Assembly: GCA_963693315.1 (NCBI GenBank)
Contig: OY856186.1
Span: 458,737,360 to 458,801,359 of the forward strand
DNA: 64,000 nt
Reading direction: 5' to 3'
Origin: Diogma glabrata
Lineage: Eukaryota > Arthropoda > Insecta > Diptera > Cylindrotomidae
The notes beneath the pieces are model-generated. The model worked only from the letters and a program-made list of their open reading frames with translations. It had not been told where the DNA came from and did not search any database. Position 1 is the first letter of the stretch. Each line of letters opens with the position of its first letter. This document shows positions 24,226-33,700 of this stretch, piece after piece. Made by a program: the position numbers and the translations under genes.

Positions 24226-25712
24226 CAGTAATCCCTCCGACTGCGCGGGTTTAAACTGCGCGATTTCCACTGCGCGAGATGAGTTTTCAATACTAATTTT
24301 CGCACTGCGCGATTAAAATTTCACACTGCGCGACGTTTAAAAATTTTTTTTAGAAAATGTAGGTGAATTTCGTACAATTAAAATTAACAAAAATAATTAC
24401 GTTTGCCATATGAGTCATTCTTTTACAAATCGAACAGATTTGAACAAAACCTGACCGACGCATTTGTGATTTGGCTTAAAAAATTTTTTACGGGTATGAT
24501 ATTGAAATAAATATACGTGTTCTAGGATTTTTTTTTGGAAAACAGAGGCGATCTAAATTTCGAAAATTTCGTGATTTTTGGCTTGACGACTTATTTTCAA
24601 AAATTCATAACTTCGGTTCTATTAATGATGGAAGCTTTTGTTTTATTTTATTTTAAAGTTAAGAGATGGAATTTTCATAAAAAAATATATTCAAAAAAAA
24701 TTATTAGCGAATTCCGATTGTTATAAACAAATAAAATGTTAAAATCGATTTTTAGTGATTGCCCTACAAAAATAAAGAGTATTTGATATAACCATCGTAT
24801 TCTACGTTCAATGGAGAAAATAGTTTTACTGTTAAAAATAAACTAATTTATCCAGCGCGGGACAACAAAAATTTATGGAATTTTTTGTCTTTGTACGCTC
24901 GATAAATTAATTTATTTCTAATGCTACTCGTACACGAAAGAGCAAAATTGCAGGTGTCAGAGAGAAAATGTCTGACTTATTGCGTAACTGTTTACACATA
25001 GGAATTTGTTAATAATTTTTGTAGATAACCATTTTTTTTAAAGTTCATTTTTTAGCTTTAAAATAAAATAGAAAAAAATTTCTATCATTACCAGAACCGA
25101 AGTTATGAATCTTTGCAAATAAGTCTTCCAGCAAAAAATCACGAAATCTTCGAAATTTAGAACCGCTTTATTTTCGAAAAAAAAAATTCTCGAGCACGTT
25201 TATCTTTTTTTCTTGGGAAATGGGAATTTTCCTATATAAAAGCCCTAAAAAAAATTTCAGATAAATCAAAAATGTGTTCGGTTTGTAAAAGAATGACCCA
25301 TATATGTAGCAATTTGCATTAGAAATTCATTATTTTTAACTGTGTGGCTGGAACATTCAATAAAGATCAAATTCAATTTCAAGCCAGTAAGGGTAGAATA
25401 TTCCAAACAAATTCATATTATTGATATTATTTTTTTAAATTTGAGTTGCTTTTTGAAATGTTATTTATATTAATTTATCTGTTAACTTATGAAGTGTTTT
25501 CTTTTTAAGAGTTGTCGAAGTAATACATGTTTTTCAGGCTGTATATATTCATTTTTGTTTGATTATAACTTTAAATTATTTTTTTTTGAATTTTTTTCCA
25601 AATTTGGAACCGAACCCCCCATTTTCATACAAAATAGGGTTCACATTGCGCGGTTTTGTATTGCGCGCTGTTTTTCTGGAACGGAACTACCGTGCAGTCG
25701 GAGGGATTACTG
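24226..25712. mobile_element. pogo/Tigger-like non-autonomous DNA transposon
   Basis: Terminal inverted repeats: CAGTAATCCCTCCGACTGCG at the left and its near-exact complement (gcagtcggagggattactg) at the right, flanked by TA on both sides (24224-24225, 25713-25714), the target site of the Tc1/mariner/pogo group. It has no transposase frame. 'tgcgcg' words recur near both ends. Inside, a second inverted pair (about 24405-24625 against 25085-25310, for example 'cataacttcggttct' and 'agaaccgaagttatg') shows an inner palindromic element. It sits in the 3' UTR of the LINE, so it is younger than that LINE. Confidence 0.8.
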
Positions 25713-25831
25713 TATTACCTGCTAAGGTTTTGTGAAGTATTTAATTTATTTTAATAACAATGAATGTTTTTGTAATTTGTGTAAATTGAGCCGAAATAAA
25801 TGAATAATAATAATAATAATAACAGCGGGAA

Positions 25832-26255
25832 AGCAGTCAGCCATAGACTTCAGTTAACTGGGTAAATCCAATTTCTCAAAACACGAACTCCAAGAATGGT
25901 TAAATGGGAAGCAGTGGGAGCACTTGAGTCAGTTTTTAATGCAGACATCGAAATACAGAAAGTTTTTAATCAATCAGTTCAATATTTAAAATTCAGGATA
26001 AATAGTTTTCGTTTTTCTTTTCTCTCTAAATCAAAAAGTAATCATAATTTAGATGTTCGTCCTGGGGTGATTGGAACATTATATATAATATATCGAACAT
26101 TTGTAAAAAGATTTATATTTACCAATCACATTACAGACACCAAGAATTCAAAATATTTGCCACTCCGACAGACGGCTACCGCCAGGGTCTAGATATTTAG
26201 TTAAAAAATACTTTGTGCATATACAAGCTTAATTGCAAATAAATATCATTATTAT
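25832..26255 (+). other. Possible 3' end of another LINE
   Basis: A 98-codon frame (25896-26192) ends in LPLRQTATARV. It is followed by 'caaataaatatcattattattat' near 26238-26258, resembling the tail of the LINE just upstream. The protein shows no domain I can name. It may be a 5'-truncated, decayed LINE copy. Confidence 0.25.
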
Positions 26256-26699
26256 TATACTTCAGTTAACGAAATTTAAAGCTATGTATCAAACTTTGTA
26301 GCTTGTGATGGAACCTAATCATTAATCACCCAAACCAAGTTTTAACACACTCTATTCCGTTCTTAGAAAATCTAGCAAACAAATTTTTATTTTTTTTGCA
26401 AGAACCAATTTTTATATATTTACAATAAAAATCACAATTTAAGAGTAATAATTAATTGCCTTTAATGCAAAACTTAATTATAAACTTTTGTTTGCCGATA
26501 TTGTTTTTTTAATTATATTAATATAATACTTATATAATTTAGTTTTTTATATTTACAATTTAAAATATTTTAAAATCATACAGAATCAAAACATACTATA
26601 AAGTTAAAAAAATTACTACAACCAAATTGAAATATATTAACAAATATTTTTTCATTTATAGATCATACATAGTTCATATAAATGCATAACCAGTTGCGA
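26256..26699. other. Intergenic AT-rich DNA, probable BLCAP 3' UTR at right end
   Basis: No frame of interest. The right part lies just downstream of the minus-strand BLCAP stop codon and probably holds its 3' UTR. Confidence 0.45.
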
Positions 26700-26939
26700 T
26701 TATCCATTATCACACAAATGTCCTTCGCAATTCCCCCAAAATAAGCAATTTCCAACTCCACTATAACATATCAAAAACACTGCTGTTAGAAATACTAAAC
26801 TGCAAATTGTGCAGGGTTTCCTTTCAAGAAAAAATCCAATTAGGTATAATACGATAAACATGACGTGCGTCTGCATTAAAGCTGGATTTGTTGGTTTTGG
26901 TATCAATAACACTGGTATTAAACATTGTAAACAATACAT
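26700..26939 (-). CDS. BLCAP: BLCAP family protein (bladder cancer-associated protein homologue)
   Basis: A 79-residue single-exon protein beginning [20 protein letters not shown] and containing [20 protein letters not shown]. These are the signature blocks of BLCAP, a small membrane protein conserved across animals; the mammalian protein is 87 residues, so this length fits. Two hydrophobic segments are visible (about residues 3-15 with the following stretch at 27-36, and 46-60), with CTIC between them. The C-terminal tail is short and Cys-rich ([17 protein letters not shown]), and the vertebrate proline-containing tail is absent. In mammals the transcript is known for A-to-I editing near the start codon; nothing here shows whether that happens. 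The molecular function of the family is poorly defined (growth and apoptosis effects reported). The start is the only ATG in position. Confidence 0.9.
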   Translation of the reverse strand: MYCLQCLIPVLLIPKPTNPALMQTHVMFIVLYLIGFFLERKPCTICSLVFLTAVFLICYSGVGNCLFWGNCEGHLCDNG

Positions 26940-27827
26940 TTTTTGTTATCTATTATTGCCTTTATGATTTAGGTTAAACATCGATCTTTAAATTAAATTT
27001 TAAATTCTTGTTCATAATTTTCAACAATAATCTGTCTTCAATTTTTGACAATCATATGTCAATTAAAACAGGATGAACCTTCAAAGTTTAAAGTTAAAGC
27101 ATTAACAAACATTTTGATCGGGCAACAAAAATAGCAGATTTTGATTGGGCAATAAAAATAGCAGATTTTGAAATTTACAAGCTGTAGAAATTTTTTCCCG
27201 ACAAAACTTGACAGTTGTGATCAGTTGATTTGTATTTCAAAAACTTTAAATAATTGTTATTTCTTTCAAATCAAGAGTGTTTTGGGTTTTTTTTAACACT
27301 TGTTTCCCACCGTAGCAATTTACTAGATAGTATAGTTTGTGATTATTCTGCTATTTATTGGTTTATAATATTCCTACGCCTTATTTATGTGTGTTGGACT
27401 TTCCCTTTTAAATCTGTGATTTGATGTTGATACATCACCATTGTTTACATGTATGATAATTTTTCACGATTTGAGAACAATTTAAACTTCATAAATACCG
27501 TTACATAGTTATTTTTTAGTTTGAAATATTTGATAGCATACCTCTGAATATATTTCACAGCCACACCCTTGGCTCTTAGTAATAATCTCATTAGAGATTG
27601 AATGATAAAATTTATAATTAATAAAAAATATCAAAACTCTTAAATTAATTACATTAATCACTTCACTTCTTCTTTATTAAAGAAGTATAGTGAACATACT
27701 AATGCGTTTCCTTGGCATTCTTTTATCACTTAATTAACTGATAACAATTGGTTCATTGTCAAGAATATAATATTTATAAAAAATAATAATAAAGTCGAAT
27801 ATCATTCTCAATCAAAAACAATTCAAA
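26940..27827. other. BLCAP upstream region, non-coding
   Basis: Presumed promoter and 5' UTR side of BLCAP (minus strand). A tandem duplication of a ~28-bp unit lies at about 27116-27172 (ttttgat[c/t]gggcaa[c/t]aaaaata). No other gene is seen. Confidence 0.45.
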
Positions 27828-28255
27828 TTATGGAATCCCAGTACGTCTATTCCGGAATTTTCCTGGTAATTGGGAATTGAGAAAAAAGTGCAATAAATAG
27901 GCGCGTTCCATTGAAAATCACTCAAATTTGCATTGATCTACTCTACCTCGAACAAGTTGTGTAGTTGAAAAGCAGTTTATTTTTCGATTTTATTTCGATC
28001 GGTTATAAACTTGTTTTGGTATTTTTAATAATAAAATGGACTAGTCAGATCTAAATATCAGTCCAAAACAAAAAAATTTGATAATAATAAAATTGTTTGG
28101 TTATATTTGATTTTTTTTCAAATTTTCGGCGTTCCATATTGGTGATCTATTCATGTTATTTCCCGCGGCACAGAATACTAGTTATGAAAAAATTGCTATA
28201 ATTTATTTCTCAATTCCTATTTCACGACGTACCGGAATAGAGGAACAGAAGATAA
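27828..28255. mobile_element. GCGTTCC-type MITE, copy 2, inside an older inverted repeat
   Basis: The core at about 27900-28155 matches the element at 2331-2646. It is bracketed by a second inverted pair: 'cagtacgtctattccgga' with 'gggaattgagaaa' on the left (27839-27885) and 'tttctcaattccta' with 'gacgtaccggaatagagg' on the right (28206-28243). This reads as one MITE inserted into another palindromic element. Confidence 0.55.
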
Positions 28256-28655
28256 CTGTAATAACATTTTATTAAAAAAACATGAAGATTGCAACGAAAA
28301 ATAATTGATGAATGAAATTATATTTGTTAAATTTTTTAGAAAAACCCTTTAATTATTATTTTTTCCCAAACGAAATTAAAACAAAAACAAACAGGCAAAA
28401 CTTGAATTTTATCGTTAATTTTATTTGTATTTCCTGACTAGTTTCGGACTCTATGAGTCCATTAACAAAGCATTTACAACTAAAGTATCCAGTGTTTTAG
28501 AAAAATAATTGGTTTCATTTTCGTTACAACTGGAGAAATGGGTGTAGGAGAATGGGGGGGTTCAACTATGTTTGAGTTTTCTGCTAAAATACGACCCAAA
28601 AGATCCGGGGTGCTAAGATAGGCGCTATGGGTTTCAGGTGTTTTATTAGCGTTAT
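28256..28655. other. Non-coding DNA before the tandem array
   Basis: AT-rich with a run of G near 28552-28559. Nothing assignable. Confidence 0.4.
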
Positions 28656-30230
28656 ACGTTTTGAAATTTTTTATACGAAATTTTTTTTGGTGAAATTGAA
28701 AAAGTTTTGAATCGTTTTCTATCCGACATTACATATATAGCACCAATCGTAACTTATCGTATTTTCCCGTCATTAGATTTCTATCGGGCTGAATCTGAAA
28801 TTTACGATTGAGATGTTTTCAGGAGAAATCAACCAATCGTAATCTATCGTTATTAATAGGATTTTTTACTTTTTGGTATCAATGGTTTTTTTACGATGGA
28901 ATTTCTATCGTTGTTAATCGTTTTAAATCTGAAGATCAGGACTTGAAATTTTTTGGTAAAACTGAACAAGTATATTGAACAGTTTTTTATCGTGCATTCC
29001 ATATGTAGCACCAATCGTAACCTATAGTATTTTTCCGCCTTCAGATTCCTATCGGCTGGAATCTGAAATTTACGATTGAAATTTTTTCAAGAAAAACAAA
29101 CCAATCGGCATCATTCGTCACCTATGGGATATTTCAGATTTGGTTTCCATGGGTTTTTTACGATAGAATTTCTATTGTTAATCGTTCTGAATCTGAAGTT
29201 TTTGATTGAAATTTTTTGGTAAAACTAAACAAGTTTTTGAACGTTTTCTATCGTACATTCCATATGTAAAACCAATCGTAACTATCGTATTTTTCCGCCA
29301 TCAGATTCCTATCGGTTTGAATCTGAAATTTACGATTGAAATTTTTTCAAGAAAACAAATAGTCCCTGGGCCTTCACCTACATAATTTTGTGATTACCAC
29401 ATATTTTATACTTCGTGATGCACCTATCCTTGACGAGCCTGAAAACATTTGTTCTATGGTTTTTCTCAAATCGGCCGCTTTTGCGTTCGGCAAGCTCCGA
29501 AAAATGCCGATTGTCCGCGATCTTGTAAATTTGCTACCACATTTATTTTTTTTAACTGTGGAGGTTGGAAATTTGTTTTAGAATACGAGGGTAAGCTTGT
29601 CCGACCAAAATGTGTTTGCTATTGTCGAGTCCGACAACTGACATTTTGGATGTTTGGGTTGTCGGACTCGACAATAGCAGACAAATTTTTGTCCGACAAG
29701 GTTACCCAATTGTGTTCTAAATAAAATTTCCAACCCCCATAGTTAAAAAAAATAAAAATTTACAAGATCCCGGGCAATCGGCATTTTTCGGAGTTTGCCA
29801 AAAGCAAAAGCGGCCGATTTGAAAAAAATCGCAGAACAACTGTTTTCGGGCTCGTCAAGGACAGGCGCATCACGAAGTATAAAATATATGGTAATCATAA
29901 AATTATGTAGGTGAAGGCCCAGGGACTAAAGCCAATCGGCATCTATCGCCACCTATGGGATATTTCCGATTTGGTTTCAATGGGGTTTTTACAATAGAAT
30001 TTCTATCGTTGTTAATCGTTCTGAATCTGAAGTTTTTGATTGAAATTTTTTGGTAAAACTAAACTAGTTTTTAAACGTTTTCTATCGTACATTCCGTATG
30101 TAAAACCAATCGTAACCTATCGTATTTTTCCGCCATCAGATTCCTATCGGTTTGAATCTGAAATTTACGATTGAAAGTTTTTCAAGAAAAACAAACCAAT
30201 CGGCATCTACCGTCACCTATGGGATATTAC
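28656..30230. repeat. Tandem array, ~263-bp unit, about 4 copies, interrupted
   Basis: The phrase 'accaatcgtaac[c/t]tatcg' or close variants recurs near 28742, 29011, 29272 and 30106; after removing the 569-bp foldback insertion the spacing is about 260-270 bp. Each unit also carries 'cagattcctatcgg', 'gaatctgaaatttacgattg' and 'cacctatgggatat'. Units are diverged by point changes, so the array is old. The BEL element has inserted at its right edge (30230). Confidence 0.75.
29360..29928. mobile_element. Foldback element with ~280-bp arms
   Basis: It begins tagtccctgggccttcacct and ends with the complement (aggtgaaggcccagggacta). The arms pair over most of the element (acatattttatacttcgtga, cttgacgagcc, cggccgcttttgc, ttgtcggactcgacaatag against their complements), meeting near 29645. 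A target duplication of TA or AA(A) is possible, but the flanking A-run makes it ambiguous. It is inserted in the 263-bp array. A partial relative is at 16802. Confidence 0.78.
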
Positions 30231-30360
30231 TTCGTGTTGCGAAGTAAATAAACTATATATTTTTCGGCAGCTTAATTCGAGAGAACTTTATTAAAAAAGA
30301 ACTTCAAATTTCCTAAAATGAAATTTGCAATACAAATAAATTACTTTTGGCATTTACATA

Positions 30361-30618
30361 TGTAACGAAATAAATTAATCGCGCCACCTATTAAGCATTC
30401 TGCTTAATATATTATTGTTTATAAGTTTGACCGCAATCAGCACTGGAGATAGAAGAAAGAAGATTGATAAATATATTGGTTTTGACAGTCAACAGTAATA
30501 AGAGCGTCGTAAAATTACTTAATGGAATATACATATAAATTAAATGTATTATTTGAAATATATTGTGAAATAGTAAAACTCAAGTATTATAATTTAACTA
30601 AAATTTATTGTTTTTATA
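30361..30618 (+). repeat. Gypsy 5' LTR
   Basis: 258 bp, matching the 3' LTR at 35393-35650 with no difference seen by eye. It should hold the element's promoter; a clear TATA box was not singled out in this very AT-rich sequence. Confidence 0.93.
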
Positions 30619-30707
30619 TATCAGAAGTGGGATTAATCTGAAAAATTCAGATTTTACTTACACGCCACACCAAATCAAATAGCGTGGTCATACGAAGCAT
30701 CGAGAAA

Positions 30708-33700
30708 ATGTTAGAAAAAGATGCTGAACGGTCATTTGATACAAATGACTTTAAAGGATTTTCAACACCATCATTCCAACAATATTTAGTGAACAATAAC
30801 AACAGCTACGTCGAACTAAATCACCGCCCTGCATGTTCAGAAAGTTCGAGATATGTAACACCACCATTTGTATCACCGATAACACCACCGATAGCATCAC
30901 CGAATATACCAATACACTTTCACAGTAACAATCAGCCATCTCCAGTCCATCAAATATTTCATCAAAATTATGAAAACTTTGCGCAACCAATGTATTATAA
31001 ACCAAGGCCTGATTATGGAAGTCGACCAAATGAGGTAAGCGACCCACGAGGTAAGAATTTTAATTTGTTTAAGCCAAGTGAAATAGCCGGTCTTTTGTGT
31101 GATTTCGATCCATCGAGAGCTAACGAAATGTCAATTACACGATGGATCAAAATAGTCGAACGAATAAAAGAAACATACGACGTAAACGATACTATTGTGC
31201 TGTACGCAGCAATAACGAAACTTAAAGGTATCGCCAACCTATGGTACGAATCAATCGCGGAATCAATTGTGAACTGGGAGCAGTTTAGGTTTTTAATTCA
31301 ACGTGAATTCGCGTCATCAACAGATGTGGCATCTGTACACCATAACTTGTCGAATCGAAAAAAACATCCCTCTGAGACATTCATCGAATACGTGTATACA
31401 ATTAGAAAAATTGCAAGTGAAATAAACCTGGATGAGCAGACCATCATAAAGTATATTATTTCTGGAATAGGAGATACAGAATTAGTAAAGTGCTTAGTTG
31501 TCCAAAATTTTAAAACTGTCAATGACTTATTAGATCGGTTAAAATCATTAGAAAATTTATATAGTAATAGTAGTACAGAAAAAAATAAAGGTCACTATAA
31601 TTATAATAGAAATGTAGATTACAAAAGTAGTAGAGAAACTACTGTCAAACCAACACAAAGCAACGCGTGTTACAAATGTCAAAGTCCGGAACATATAGCA
31701 CGATACTGTAATAAACTGATTTGTTCTTTTTGTAGAAAGGGAGGTCATTACGAAAGAGACTGTCGGTTTAAAAAATATAGGTTAAGTACTAACAAAAACG
31801 ACGAGGTTAAACGCATTGAGACACCATCATTGAAGGATGAGTATCATAAGATAATTAAGATAAATGGGACTAGTGTAATTTGTTTTATAGATTTGGGTAG
31901 TGACATTGTAACCATCACCGAAAACGCCGCTAAAGAGATAGGATTAGAATATGAAAGTCATTATCAGTATCTGAAAGGATTCGGGAATAGTCAAATAGTA
32001 ACGAAAGGAAAGGCGCAAGTAGAAATATTAATTGATAACGTTAAAATAAAATCAGACGTAGTGATAGTTCCAAATTTTGCCCAATCAGTTGGAGTTATGA
32101 TTGGTAGAAGTGCACTGGACCAATCTCACATCATCATTGAAAAGTCATTTGGTAAATTGATTGTTAAATCTATTCCAGAGCAAGAACTCACACGCAATTT
32201 CGAATGTGATTCGAAATTTGAATGTGCGGATTTTGTGGAAAGAGATTGGGATGAGGTTTTAGGATTAGATTTTGATAGTAGTGCCATTGAGATGGACAGT
32301 GAGTTAAATATATTAAGTGATGTTTCTAAGAAAAACAAGAGATGTGATAGTTTCGATTCATTGTTAGATGTAGATTTAAATAATTTGTTCGCCGAAAGAG
32401 AAATAACTATGAATACAAATCTTACACCGGAAAGTAATTGGTTAGATGTACCGATTAATACAGTTATACCAAAAATGGAAGTACTGAATGTGTTCGAGCA
32501 AACTAATAGGAATAAAAATAGGGAAATTAGCGACGAAATATTTGATAAATGTATAAATAAAAACTTAGAACTAGAAATGAAAAGTAAATTAAAATTATTA
32601 ATTAATAAATATAGAGATTGCTTCGCGTTGTCAATGAGTGAGTTAGGAAAAGCTGGAAAGACGGAATTAGTTATATCGCTAAAGAATGAAAATCCAGTCC
32701 ATTATCATCCATATAGATTATCACAACCACAATGTGTAGAAGTCAGAAAACAGATCAATGATCTACTAAAACTAGGGATAATTCGGCCCTCCGTTTCAGA
32801 TTATGCGTCACCTATAGTTTTAGTAAAGAAGAAGGACGGTAGTACTCGAATGTGCGTGGACTATAGACGGCTAAACGATATGACCATAAAGGATAGGTTT
32901 CCAATGCCGAATATTGAGGATTTATTAATGAAGCTAGGCGGTAAGAAATATTTTATTGTTTTGGATATGGCGTCTGGTTATTACCAAATACCAGTATCCC
33001 AAGATTCCAAAAAATATACAGCTTTCGTTACCCCAGAGGGACAATACGAATTCGAAAGAATGCCGTTTGGGTTGGCCAACGCACCAGCCACCTATCAACG
33101 GATTATGAATAGAATTTGCAAGGAACTTAATAACGAAATCGTAATATATATAGACGATGTAATAATTCCTTGTGTAACAGCCGAAGATGGAATCCTGTTG
33201 TTCGAGAAGTTATTAATAAAACTACGCGAATATGGCCTCACATTGAAAATAGAAAAATGTCAAATAATGTGTGAAGTGGTAGATTTCTTAGGACACGAAG
33301 TGTCTGCAAAAGGTATAAAACCAGGAAAGCAGAAAGTGTTGGCTATTAAGAATTTTCCAAGGCCAGCAAGTGTCCATAATATACGCCAGTTTGTAGGGTT
33401 AGCTAGCTACTTTAGGAAGTTCGTGCAGAACTTTTCAATTTTAGCGGAGCCATTGACTAGATTAACACGACAAAATATCGTATTTAAATGGGGAAAAGAT
33501 CAGGAAGATTCATTCAACACAATCAAAGAAAAGTTATGTGGTAGAGATGTGTTAGTACTATACGAACATGATAAGGAACACGAGGTTCATACAGATGCTT
33601 GTGCGTTAGGAGTAGCAGGTGTACTGTTACAGCGTAATAATAAAAACCAACTACAGGCAGTTGCATTCTATAGTAGACAAACCACCGAATTGGAAAAGAA

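Larger units (their letters stand above)
20057..25831 (+). mobile_element. CR1-like LINE, decayed, with 3' AAT repeats
   Basis: The unit comprises ORF1 (20123-21043), ORF2 (21114-23857), a long 3' UTR carrying a pogo-like insertion (24226-25712), and a terminal (AAT)n tract at about 25806-25831 after 'gccgaaataaatg'. A microsatellite 3' end without poly(A), and an ORF1 carrying a PHD-like finger, both fit CR1-group LINEs (PHD domains in CR1-group ORF1 are established knowledge). The 5' border is a guess, as no target duplication was read. Confidence 0.72.
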
